Positions 20,787 through 32,000 of a stretch of 64,000 nucleotides of DNA are shown piece by piece. The number at the start of each line of letters is the position of its first letter. The stretch's first letter is position 1. Made by a program: the position numbers and the translations under genes. The stretch is from Selaginella moellendorffii. Its lineage: Eukaryota; Streptophyta; Lycopodiopsida; Selaginellales; Selaginellaceae. The notes under the pieces were generated by a model. The model had not been told where the DNA came from and searched no databases. It worked only from the letters and a program-made list of their open reading frames with translations. The stretch is from assembly GCF_000143415.4 (NCBI RefSeq), contig NW_003314288.1:696642-760641 (forward strand), written 5' to 3'.

Positions 20787-21815
20787 TGTAGCACATGGGG
20801 TTTTGTCCCTTTTTCCTAGGGGGATTTCCCATAGGATACCCTTTTGAAGGGGAATTTAAACCCTTTTTATGCCCCATGACCCATGCCCCATTTTTAAAGG
20901 ACAGTGGTGCGGAACCCGAGGTTTATGCCCTTGGGCCCCTGAAAAAAGGAAGGGTGCCAAACTCCAAAGCATGGACCCAAGGAGGGATGGAACCAACCCA
21001 TGGGGCAACTCCAGAGCATCCAGCCCAAGGAGGGAAGGGCCAAGAGCTCAGAGTGACTTAAAATATTTTTGAAATGAAATTTGGGTTTAGACCCAACCCA
21101 GTTCCAAAACAAGGACAGGCCCCCAAGGGGGAGATTTTCCCTCAGGTTATTGGGCCATGCCCGATTTACCCACTATCCCTATTATACATTTGGCACCCTT
21201 TAAAGCCCCCCCTTTCCCCCCCCCCCCCCCCCCCCCCCCCTTGAGGAACACACGCTTTGGGCTTTCATCCTAAGCCTTCTTTAGTATTAAGAGTTAGTCT
21301 CTGGGACAAGCTCAAAATTTATTAAATATGGAATGGTGCTAAATTGCGAATTTGGACACGGGATAAACACCATTGTATTCAAGTCAATCTTTACATTCCG
21401 TAGATATGCCAAATGAAAAAATCTAGACACTTTCCATAAATAACATTTGGGACCGAAATGAGATTAACACAAAGGGCATGATAGCAAGGGTGTTTCACGG
21501 TAAGCTATCATCCAGCGATATTGAGGAACTAGTCTCAGTACGTGAGGGTTCTTGTCAAGCCAGTGCAAGACAAAGCAAAAGAGAACTACCAAGCCGGGCC
21601 GAGTATGCTTAGCTAAATAGACACTTAAGAATTCCTTCTTTATGCTCATCCGGCCAAGTACAGATGCAAAGTCCAGTTTACCAACACTTGAACAAGAGGG
21701 GCTAATAAAGGGTCCAGCAATACCAACCTCTTGCCATCGTGGTAGTAAGGAACGAGTGTCCATAAGGATTGGCCGACAGGTAACTTTCGATACCTGAAGT
21801 CACATTTGCAACACA
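20787..21815 (+). repeat. Repeat-family copy 2, most complete, with a C25 tract
   Basis: The first 200 bp match 14,492-14,695. The last 550 bp (from GCTTTGGGCTTTCATCC, about 21,252) match 24,183-24,545, including the ATTCCGTAGATATGCCAAATGA and GTAACTTTCGATACC boxes. Copies 1 and 3 are therefore opposite ends of one longer family. A run of 25 C residues lies at 21,216-21,240. No coding domain was recognised. Confidence 0.6.
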
Positions 21816-22159
21816 CGGTCACGCCCTTTCAACGGAATAAGGAACATCAACAAAGAGGTAAGTGATCCCAACTATAGTTGTTTACCACAACTATATTAGC
21901 CAATTTGTTGAGTCAAACACTCATCTGGATCACTTCCTCAACTCAATGAGGAAAACCTTGCACTATTCCCAAGATCCCAAAGTCGTTTTATTATTGGCCC
22001 TTTTCTATCCACCACTGTGTCTACAAGTTCACACATGAACTGTAATGGAGAGCCATGTTTTCCCGACTTGCTACTCCTCAAGGCCCACTCCTCGGACCTT
22101 CCGATGCCAACACCAATGGTGATATACTTGAGCACCAATAAAAGTTGAACTAAGGAACA

Positions 22160-22171
22160 GCTCCGATACCA
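22160..22171 (-). promoter_or_regulatory. Primer-binding site for initiator tRNA-Met, LTR retrotransposon
   Basis: The plus strand reads GCTCCGATACCA, one mismatch from the 3' end of plant initiator tRNA-Met (GCTCTGATACCA). On the minus strand it lies three bases after a TTACA LTR end, which is the usual spacing for plant LTR elements. Confidence 0.75.
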
Positions 22172-22174
22172 AGT

Positions 22175-23791
22175 TGTAAGCGACTAATTTTTCCATTCTA
22201 CTTTAGTCACTTAACCACACCTCCGACCACTTGGAGGAGTCTCATTCACAACCTCCTTAAGTCCAATTCAGGACTTGGGACTTGCTAATCCCGAGAATGG
22301 CATCTATGCCACTCAACTCTTACACTTGGTCCGCGTGCTCCACGTGTCCAGTCCCAAGACCGACACCCAAAGCTACCACTAACATATTGGCCTGTTACGC
22401 TAAGGCCATGCCCATTCACCTTTACCGCACTAGTGGTCCAATACCACTTGCATCACAATCCCGTCTCTCCAAGACTGGGCCGTCCGTCCACGAGTGGTCA
22501 TCCCAAATCCACTCTTTAGCATCCTTAGGATGCCCACAGACATGAGGAATAACCTACCCCAACATCCCCTTGTCAGTTCTTGCCAAGTCCCTTTGAATCC
22601 ATGGCCGTAATCACCAACACTGCCACTAGATTAAGGCCCGCAGGCCCAGCCACTAAGTCCTATTGTCCTCTGGGACTTCCTTACCATGTGACCGTATCCG
22701 TAGTCACTACACTAGAGGACTGCTCCTCCTCCTTTCCCCCATTTGGGACTTCAGGACAACATTTTGGAACACTGTGGCCCTACACGAGCCCCGTGGGTAC
22801 TCTCCCACCTTCCGCCTTTAGGTGCTCTAGTCATGGACTTAGAGCGAGGTTCCGTTGAGCCACACCAGGTATCCAAGTAGGTAGTGCCACCCGCATTTGG
22901 ACTAGGAGCATCGGCTAGTCGATCTCCTGGGGGAACTAAAGCCGGCTCTTGAACACTTCACCAAGCTACCCCACTTGTCGGTCCGTATTCACTCTAGTCT
23001 TGGACTTCCTAGTGGTCAGTTCATCACCCAACACTGGGTCTGGCCTTCTTGGGCCAAATTGGTCTTTCTTGGCCAAACTGGCTCCACTGCAGTCCTCCCC
23101 CTTACTATACTTTTGGAGCTCACCAAACCCCCTAGGGTCTTGGAGACGAACGCTTTGGGCTTTCACCCTCTCATACTCGAACTTGGACTCGGACTCAAGC
23201 TCGGTCTCGGGCTTGGTCTTGGCCTCGGCCTCGGTCCCGGTCTCGGTCTCGGTCTCGACCTCGGACTCCATCTCAGGTCCTTCTTGGATTCCATCTCAGA
23301 TTCCATCTCGGACTCCGTCTCGGTCCATCTCGGACTCCATCTCGGACTCCATCTCGGGTCCATCTCGAACTCCATCTTGGGTCCATCTCGGACTCCATCT
23401 CGGTCCATCTCAGACTCCATCTTGGACTCCATGTCGGACTCCATCTCAAGTCCATCTCGGACTCCATTTCACACTCCATCTCGGTCCATCTCGGACTCCA
23501 TCTCGGACTCCACCTCGGACTCCAACTCGGGTCCATCTTGGACTCCATCTCAGACACTTCCACATGTCATGTGTTGGTCCTTTTGGGTCCCTTTTTGGAG
23601 CCTCGCTTATTGCTCGCTTCATGCTCGTTCCTTGAGCATTCTGTTGAGAGTTTCACTCCCGCTCTCGACCTTTCAAGTTGGAGCCTTTTAGTCCAAACGT
23701 GTTACGCTCGTTTGGCTTTTGCTTCGGCCACTACCACGTGGCACCCTTTCGGCTCCACTTTGGGGCTTAGGGATTTGTGTCTCACAATCAC
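22175..23791 (-). mobile_element. Long LTR of a minus-strand retrotransposon
   Basis: The LTR end is fixed by the adjacent primer site. The other end is probably at TGATTGTGAGACAC (minus strand, about 23,791), giving about 1.6 kb, but no second LTR is present to prove it. It contains the minisatellite at 23,165-23,545. Open frames within it are artefacts of that repeat. Confidence 0.5.
23165..23545. repeat. Minisatellite of CTCGGT then CTCCATCTCGGA units
   Basis: About 110 bp of hexamer-like CTCGGT/CTCGGC repeats grade into about 270 bp of 12-bp units close to CTCCATCTCGGA, with occasional GGTCCATCTCGG variants. Because 6 and 12 are multiples of three, all frames stay open and encode simple repeats such as alternating Leu-Gly or Ser-Val. 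I do not regard these frames as genes. Confidence 0.9.
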
Positions 23792-24095
23792 CTGAAGGAA
23801 ATAACATTCTAATCTATCAAAACTAACTCAAGCAATAATCAACAAAACAGAAGGAATGTGGTAAGACCAACAAACATTTAGTCATGCTAACCATCACACT
23901 AGCTAATTTAAATAGATCCCAGTCAACAATACAAAAGAACTCAAGTTGCTTAAGCAAGTGTCAGCAACATTTTACTAATGTCTCAAACCCAAGAGACCAA
24001 TCCAAAGTAAACCACAAAGAACATGTGGTATTGCATAAAGCCATAAACTATCAAAGAGAACAACTAACCATCATATCGTATCCTCTGAGACCAAA

Positions 24096-24545
24096 TGTAG
24101 TGTACGTGGTTTTTACCCTTTATCCTATGGTGATTTACCATAGGATAACCACGAAGCGGAACCTAAACCCTCTATAAGCCTTCACAGCTTGGGCTTTCAA
24201 CCCAAGCCTCCCTTAGTATCAAGAGTTAATCTCTAGAACAAACTTGAAACTCACTAAATATGGAATATCTTTAGATTGTGAATTTGGACATAGGATGAAC
24301 ACTATTGTGTTCATAACAATATCTACATTCCGTAGATATGCCAAATGAGCAAATCTAGACACTTTCTATAAATAGCATTTGGGACTGAAATGAGATTATT
24401 ACAAACTGCATAATAGCGATGAACACTTGAATAAAAGGGATTAATAAAGGGTCCAATAATATCAACCTCCTACCATTGTGGCAGTAAGGAAAAAATGTTC
24501 GAAAGAACTAGCCGATAGGTAACTTTCGATACCCGAAATCACATT
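24096..24545 (+). repeat. Repeat-family copy 3 (internally deleted)
   Basis: It begins TGTAGTGTACGTGG like copy 1, then after about 85 bp jumps to the tail seen at 21,252-21,810 of copy 2. It abuts the point where element A coding resumes. Confidence 0.55.
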
Positions 24546-24567
24546 CGCAACACTAAGTTACGTAGTT

Positions 24568-26420
24568 TTAGTTACTACCGACATTTTCAACATAAGTTTG
24601 CAAAGATGGCTATTCCTTTGACATAATTGTTGCACAAGGACGTGCCATTCGAGTGAAAGAAGCCACATGAGGATAGTTTTGTGGCATTGAAACAGTTGTT
24701 GAGCACGGCTCCAGTGCTTCGCATTGCTGATCCATCAAAACTTTATAAGGTGACATGTGATGCAAGTGGTTATGCACTGGGAGGAGTTCTCATGCAAAAG
24801 GGATAGCCTATTGCATATGAGAGTCGAACTTTGAATCCCACGGAGCAACGCTATTCCATATATAAGCAAGAGTTACTCTTCATTGTTCATGCTTTGCGGA
24901 CGTGGCAGCACTATCTTTAAGGTGTAGTGATCATGGTGTTGATAGATCACAAAACCCTTATATATTTTTTCACACTTAAGGAATTGAATACTAGGTAAGC
25001 TCGTTGGATGGTCAAACTCATGGAGTTTGGGAAGTTTCCTATTGAGCATCATTGAATATGGTGGCAGATGCTTTATCTCGTGTTTGCCATGTAATGACAT
25101 TACAAACATGGTTTTGTCATCATTTGAGTAAGGTGGTTAGCAAGTTTGGGTAGTTGGTTGAGCGTGCTTAGTCTCAAGATGTTAAAGTGGTCTCGTTGCA
25201 AGCCCAAATAGAAGCACCTTTCTCATTGGTGGATGGGATTTTTTACTACAATGGCCATGTGTATTTGCCATGGGTGGATACATTAATTACTCAGGTTTTA
25301 TTCCACTATCATGATCGTCCAAAGGCCGATTATTTTGGGGGGAAGAAGACACATGAGTTGATTAAGCATAATTTCAATTGGAGGAATATGAAGGCTGATA
25401 TCCTCAAGTACTGTAAGTCATGTGAGCTCTGTCAGTGGGTAAAGATGCCATGAGAGAAGCTAGGGGGACTTTTGCAACCTTTACCTATTCCTCAGAGCCA
25501 TTGGTGTAGTATCTCTATGGACTTCATCATTTGTTTGCCATGAACACAGAGGCAAAAGGAGCAAGTATGGGTCATAGTGGATTGCTTGACGAAGTATGTG
25601 CGGTTGTTGGCTCTTCAAAAGAGTGTTACTGCCTTAGACTTGGTTGCGGTCTACTTGGAGAAGGTTTTTTCTGATTTTGGTTTGCCGGAGGACATCGTCA
25701 GCAATCGAGATTCAAAGTTCACTAGTGGATTTTGGAAGAGTTTTGCAAAAGCTATACAAGTGACTCTGAAACTCTCGAGTGGAGATCATCCTCAAACGGA
25801 TGAGTAAACTGAGCGTGTGAATCAAGTGGTGGAGGATATATTACGCTGTAGCATTGGTCAAAAGCAGGGATAGTGGGATCTATATCTTCCATTAGTGCAA
25901 TTTGCCTACAATAATAGCTAACACAGTGGAACCAAACTTGCCATGTTTGGAAGGCATCCTTGAATAGCAGTGGAGTTGAAATTGCATTTGAGTAAAGATA
26001 TTTAAGAAAAGCTTGATTCAGAGGCAACTAATCTAGCCACGGAATTTAATGAAATTCTGGTGGTGTGCAAATAGAATTTACAAGTAGCTCAGGATAGAGT
26101 GGAGAAGTTTGCTAATAAGCATCACCAATTCCAGGAATATAAGGTGGGTGATCTTGTCTTTGTGTGAGTGATCTTTGTTTCAAGTGAGTAGCAGAACACT
26201 TTAGTGCCTTTGTGGAATAGGAAGAGTGATAAACTTTTTCATTGGTATGCTAGTCCATATGAAGTGCTGGAGCACATCAGTAAAGTGGCTTATTGAGTGC
26301 GGCTATCAGCTGGGGTGAAAATTCATTTGGTATTTTATGTTAGCCATTTGAAAGATCTATTATCTCGGAGTGACGAGCCCAATGCCTCTTTAATGTATAC
26401 AATTTACGACTGTGGAAGAT
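24568..26420 (+). mobile_element. Ty3/gypsy element A, 3' part: RT end, RNase H, integrase
   Basis: Coding resumes with the RT thumb end and RNase H (CDASGYALGGVLMQKG, with its Asp codon, then YESRTLN). Integrase zinc-binding HHCC is at 25,187-25,453 (LFHYHD, then CKSCELC). The integrase core is open at 25,577-25,807 with SNRDSKFTS. The C-terminal part with KVGDLVFV and a chromodomain-like end runs to about 26,420. Many TGA/TAG codons replace expected Trp or Gln. Together with 11,771-14,490 this accounts for a whole gypsy polyprotein. Confidence 0.88.
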
Positions 26421-27117
26421 GGATCAGGAGCTTGAGCAAAGTTCCTTAAAAAGGGTGATCACTAGTATAACTTATCTTTGGGACAAGGACTTTGTTGGGG
26501 GGAAGAATTATTAAGTGCCAATGGTCAATTTTGGTCAAAGGGGGCTCAAGGGTTTATGAAGGCATGTTAGGGTAAAGAACATAACCTACCCTAAGGCTCA
26601 TAGTGAAGGGGCGATGCAGAAGAGCTTTTGAGGTAGTTTAAGGGTGGTTGGGTGGTAAGGAAACTCAAGAGGAGGTATAGTTTAGTCTAGGAAGACTAGA
26701 TTGTTGACTTTTCGTTCTGTGTCATAACACAATTGTTGTTCATGATGTGAGGAATGTCATGGATGGGGACATAACACTAGAACTTGTGCCATGCTAAAAA
26801 ATATATCTATGCTCTTTTGACATTTATGGATAATAGGAGTTCTATTTCTTGTGCTTCTTCTCTATCACCAACAAATAACAAAAGTCCTCCTATTCTCTCT
26901 CCTCCACTCTCTTCATAATATGCAATATAGAATTAATGGAGGATGAGTAGTTTATGTTTGTTTTTGCTGGAGTCATTGATCTTGGTGGACTTTAGCTTAG
27001 CAATTTCCTCTATTTAGTGTTTAATTGTTTGAAGTTTCATTATAGCAAGTCTCTTGTACTTGACCTTCATGACTTGTGTTTACTAATCATAAGTCATCAG
27101 TATAGATATTATCTATG
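26421..27117. other. Probable 3' untranslated/LTR region of element A
   Basis: No coding is visible. It follows directly on the element A integrase tail and ends exactly where the PPR-derived sequence begins at 27,118, so it probably contains the 3' LTR. I could not match it to a 5' LTR near 11.4 kb. Confidence 0.4.
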
Positions 27118-27173
27118 GAAACGCTGGTTGTCTACGTGCGGTGTGGGCATTTGGAGGAATCGAGAAGGATCTT
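27118..27173 (+). pseudogene. PPR pseudogene stub (unit 1 of the tandem block)
   Basis: About 55 bp nearly identical to 36,614-36,668, the start of the intact PPR gene (reading LVxYxRCGHLEESRRI). After GAAGGATCTT the sequence jumps to the 3' flank, equivalent to 38,208. A deletion of about 1.54 kb has therefore removed almost the entire coding region. Confidence 0.85.
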
Positions 27174-28566
27174 GCACTCCTCCTGCTCCACATCAGTGCA
27201 ATGCTAGGCGTGGCAATCCAGATTCTCAAGACCATGCTGGTGAGAGTGAGCTGTGGAAGTCTCTCATGAGCTCTTGTTGAAAGTGGGAAGCAGTGGTGTG
27301 GAAAGCTTGCATTTGAGGCGCGGGTGGAGATGGGCTCATTGCAGTAAGGTGATTTCCCATTCCCTTCCTTTTGTATCCTATCTCCCTCGTGGCCTCCCGA
27401 CATGCTTCATATGTTCTCCTGTCTGTGTTCCATATGTTATCCTCTCCGCTTGCGAAGCATTGCACAGCATGTTGCTGGAGCTGGGTCTCAGCCCATTCGT
27501 TGATGGCTAGCATTTACGAAGGCTTCATTGGATGTTGATACAGAGAATTAAGTTTAAAGACAATTGGCCCACTTTTATGATGGGCTTAATCTATGTTGAC
27601 TGGATTGTTCTTTGCAAAGCATGTATGCAAGGCGATTTTACAAGGAAATATATCAAATCTTCCTCAAAGTCAATGCCATAATCTGTCAAGAACCAAATCC
27701 TTGGAGAGCTTTAGGAATTAATATATGCATAATGAAGGATAGTTAAGTAATTTGATGATGAGAAGTTTGACATATGTTATCAAATATATTATCTAGCATA
27801 GCAATCAGGGATGCTCAACATCCCAAACAATTCTCCCAATTGAAAATAAGAAATATCACAAGTGCCATTTCCTACTCATCCATTCCCTTTGAAAACTTTC
27901 TTTCTATTCTGAAGGGTGGAGTTTTATATATAATGTTGTTTTATAGGGCAATATTGCTTCTTCAATGGCAACTAGCACTTGTTCAATGTTTCGTGACCAA
28001 TCTATTCCCTTCTCTTCCAATATCATGGAATATAAGTATATGAAATGTTTCAAAACTAACATATTGGAGTACAATCTTAATCATTCTTAAACTCTTAGGA
28101 ATACTAGACTCAACCAGAGATATAATTCAGTTCCCTTTAATCTTCCAGTCTAGCATCATTCCAAATCCAGGATTGGTATTCAGATTAGAATATTGCTAGC
28201 CTTTTGAGACAAGTATAATAGTTGTTTTGAATCATTAGGATCATCCTTTAGTGATTTTAATCTACATTGAGTTATAATTTAAATAGATTGCTACTTTGTC
28301 CTCGCTAGATGGAGAAAAAGTGTTATATAAGCTCATATGTTTTATGCATCAAGTATTCTTACAAATCAAATATTTATTTTAATAGCTTATTTTCTGCAGG
28401 CTATTTGCAAAAGAACACCCACAAGGTGTATGACCTGTTTAGTATTTGCACACATATCAATTTTGTTAAATTTATATTCTTTATTTTTCCACAATACCTA
28501 TCTTTTATGGCTTCAGTTAAGTTATAGTCCTTTGAGTATTTCTTCAATTTAGGCACTATATTTTTG
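27174..28566 (+). repeat. Duplicated PPR 3' flank, unit 1
   Basis: Closely matches 38,208-39,417 over its whole length, ending at AGGCACTATATTTTTGGTTT. It has about 225 extra bases at 27,205-27,430 that are absent in unit 2. No gene is contained in it. Confidence 0.85.
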
Positions 28567-28897
28567 GTTTGCTTAAGCAAACCAACATAGAATATACCTG
28601 GGTATTCTTGAATATTCTATAATTTAATTGTTGATATTTATTTAGAATAATTTTGTGTTTATAAATTAAAAACATTTTAATAATGGTCGTCCCATTGACT
28701 ACATATAGTTGACCGACGGTTTCCGCAAAAAGATGTTCTAATTTATTTTCAAAGCTTTTAAATCTGAGAACTACTAATTCAATGTTTGGACATGTGTTTG
28801 CAGGTGTGATTTTGTGGCGAGGAAGTAGAAGCAACAGGAGGTCCTCCAGACAAGCTAACTTCTCAAGTTTAACCCGCTGCCACCTCCATGCAAGGGT
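28567..28897. other. Unit 1 spacer, no gene
   Basis: AT-rich 330 bp between the duplicated PPR flank and the fucosidase 3' flank. The long minus-strand frame crossing it is not supported by any motif. In unit 2 this spacer is replaced by the 2.8-kb Harbinger region. Confidence 0.5.
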
Positions 28898-29087
28898 ACT
28901 TTCCATGAGCTCAAAGGGTAGAGGGCTGGCTTTTGATTTTTTTTGGTTGTTCTCTAGCCTCCAATCTGTTAGGAGTGATGCAAAGAGACTGTTATTGATC
29001 AGGCTAGGGATTTCCAACCCAAAGCTATGTTTCTCATACCTGAAAAGTGTATCCATGAAATATACATATCCTCTTGTAGTTTCTCTT

Positions 29088-32000
29088 CTAAATAGAAGAC
29101 AAGTGCCTGAGGTTGTACATATCGAAGTACAAACCAAAGAAGCAGATCAATGGATCTCCCCGCAAGGCATCAATCAGCAGTTGAATGAGGCAAGCAGCGC
29201 ATACTTGATCCTCTTCCAGTCGATCCACTTTCCTGTAACCAATGGTGCTACTGTTGCTCACCAGGTACCAGCCCAGCTCGCTGTCCCATGCCTCGACGAG
29301 ATATTCCATGACCCTTTGTCCCATGTTTACTGGCTCTCGGATCTCCAGTGTGTTGAACTTTGAGACCTTGCCAAGATCAAGCTCGATCCAGCCGGTCGAC
29401 TCCCCTTGCATTGGAGCCCAGAAAGTTTCCATACGCTCATCAAGGATTTGCTTTGGCCCAAACGAAGAGCTGCGAACGCTGCTTGCTGTCACGGACAAGG
29501 GATTTGCTGCTAAGTTGACGCTGAAGATGGAATCTATGGCAGAGCTAAACCGCTCCAGTGTCTGGAAGTCGGATTCGTCGATCAGTCCCAACACGTTTGG
29601 AGGGACGTTGAGCAGGAGGAAGCAGTTTCTGGCGGATGATTTGTAGAAAACGTCGAGCAGCTGCTCCAGGGATTTTGGAGCCTCATTCCTGTGCCAAACC
29701 CAACTGGGCCTGATGGAGATATCGCACTCCGGAGGGAGCCAGTTGGTTCCAGCACTCTCTCACGACATCAAGTACCTGTTGATGTTGCGAATTGGATCAA
29801 GTTTCACAAGAACGAAAGTCTCATGGAAGGATGGATTTTACGTACTGGCCATCGCTCCTGCCGATCGTAATGGAAGATCTGTCGCCATTGCCCAGCATGG
29901 TTGTCTGGCCTCGCCATACTCATTCCCAACCATGGTTGGTCCTGACTGCGTTCGGCCGAAATCCCAACTGCCGCCGAATGCGGTCGGACAAGTCCGTTCG
30001 GTGATTCCATTTGGCAAAAACAATTCTTTTAGGATTTTAAATTAATTTTAAAAAATTAATTCTGAGCGATGCGTGTGTACCGAGCTCTACAGGGCGACAC
30101 TCTCCGGCCTCTGCTTTTGATTGAGCATTGAGCAGCTCGCTGAGGCCTCGCAAATCAAATCGCCCAGCCCGAGTAGCTCGCTAAGGCCTCACAAATCAAA
30201 TCGCCCAGCAAAGCTTGAAATTTTTTCCCTAAAATGGAAATTGCAGTGATTTCAGAGATTTGATTCTAGTGATTCATAGCGATTCTGGCACAATTGAGCG
30301 ATGGCGCCTGATTGGGCATGGTCCCATGTTACCAAGCTCACTCCTTATGCTTCTGGCAAAGGTGTTGTAAATGTAATTATTGTGGTAAAATGTATGGCGG
30401 TCCGCCGAAATAAATCAAGGTGCATTTTGCTAAAGTTTCTGGGAAAGATATTGAAGCATGTAGTGCTTCAAATGTTCCTCTTCATATTTAGAACCAAGCT
30501 CACCGAATGTTTGTGGAGCAAATCGCAAATGCCCCTTTGTCTTTACCTTCTACAGCAAATCTACAGAATAGGCATTTTGATGGGGCATTTGCTTCTAGAG
30601 CTGGTACACAAAGTGCTAGTCAATCTCAGCCTATGAGTGCTTCTATAGGCCATGAAGGATCATCTCTTGGTCGAAAGCAAATGCGAGATAGCAATATTAG
30701 GGAAATGCTTGATGATGCAAGAAACATGAACTTAGATGATGTGATATCAAAGTTCATTTTCTTGAATGCTATACCATTTAATGTTGTGAAAAGCCCATAT
30801 ATTCATGCGATGATCACAGCCACTTGTAGTGCTGGACCTAGTGCTGCATCGAGGATTCTTGGTTATAAGAAGCTTTGTACTACTCAGCTCACTCGTTACT
30901 ATACTCTAATCAAGGAGAAGTTAGCTCCCTTTCGTGATGGATGGGCTCGATTTGGATGTACAATAGTGACTGATGGATGGTTTGATATAAAGAGCAGATC
31001 ATTCATAAATTTCATGGTTACCTCTATCCATAGCTTAGTATTTTGGTAGGGTGTTGACACCAAAGGAGAAGAAAAGACTGGTCTTTGGCTTTGGGAGCAA
31101 CTTAGACCCATCATTTTGGATGTTGGTGTTGAAAATGTTGTTTAAGTCATCACTGATAATGCTTCGAATTGTGTATCGATGGGGGAACATATGAGAGAAG
31201 AATTCCCCTTTATTTTACACAATCGATGCATGTGCCTGTTTTGGACTTGTTATTGGAGGATATTGGGAAGTTTGATTGGGTGTCTAAGATCGTAAATGAC
31301 TATGAGAAAATCGTAAAGTTCATAACTGAGAAGCTGATGTTACTTGTTTTATTTCGAAAGTTCTACTCTAGAGAACTCATGAAGCTTGTGAAGACTCGAT
31401 TCGCTTACATCTTTCTTATGGTCAGCCAGCTCCAGCATGAAGATGTTTTCCTGTGCCTTCGACGATTCATAGTGAGTTAGAATTTGAATCGTCAAAGTGG
31501 TATAACACAAAGGATGCCAAAAATGTTCATACAACAATTTTCAATGATGAATTTTGGAAGAATGCTTCTACTTTATTGGTTATGGTAGCTCCTATTTTGA
31601 AGGTGCTACGTCTTGCTGATCGTGAGGGCGCAACAATAGGATTAATTTATTAAACAATGTATCATATGATTGAAAGATTGGAGCTTGCAGCTCAAGATGG
31701 CAAGCTTCATATGGATAAAATTGATGCAATTAAGTGTGTCTTGGTTGAAGACTAACATAGACGGAGAGCTCAATGGTTTATGGTGCATAGCTCTATGCAC
31801 AATGCTGCATATGCTTTGAATCTTTCATACTTTGAGCAAGACTTAGATGTTGAGGTAAGAAGTGATTGGATGGATTATTTATCACTCTATTGCTGTGGGG
31901 ACACTCAGCTGGAAGAGAAGTTGGATGAACAATTCAATATGTTTCGATGAAGAATTGGAAGAACTATCAATCAGGATTTGCCGAAGAGCAAAGCAAAAAG

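Larger units (their letters stand above)
14491..24567. mobile_element. Composite nested insertion splitting element A
   Basis: Coding sequence of element A breaks at the RT connection (TPTSVVE, about 14,490). It resumes at about 24,568 with the following RT end (FAKMAIPLT and onward). The interval holds a mosaic: repeat-family pieces at 14,492-14,700, 20,787-21,815 and 24,096-24,545; a minus-strand gypsy element at about 15.4-20.05 kb; and a minus-strand LTR with primer-binding site at 22.16-23.79 kb. About ten RT codons seem missing at the join, so this is not a clean single insertion. The outer limits are known to within about 20 bp. Confidence 0.75.

Noticed and set aside
23165-23545. Possible CRISPR-like or satellite array
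   Set aside because: Units are contiguous and degenerate without unique spacers, in a plant LTR; it is a minisatellite.
22949-23691. Two long overlapping plus-strand ORFs (228 and 238 codons) with antisense partners
   Set aside because: They are open only because the CTCGGT/CTCCATCTCGGA repeats have periods divisible by three. The translations are simple repeats.
28556-29137. 193-codon minus-strand ORF, and a 193-codon plus-strand ORF at 28,782-29,363
   Set aside because: They cover the fucosidase 3' end and its flank in wrong frames; the real last exon is the minus frame ending at 29,088.
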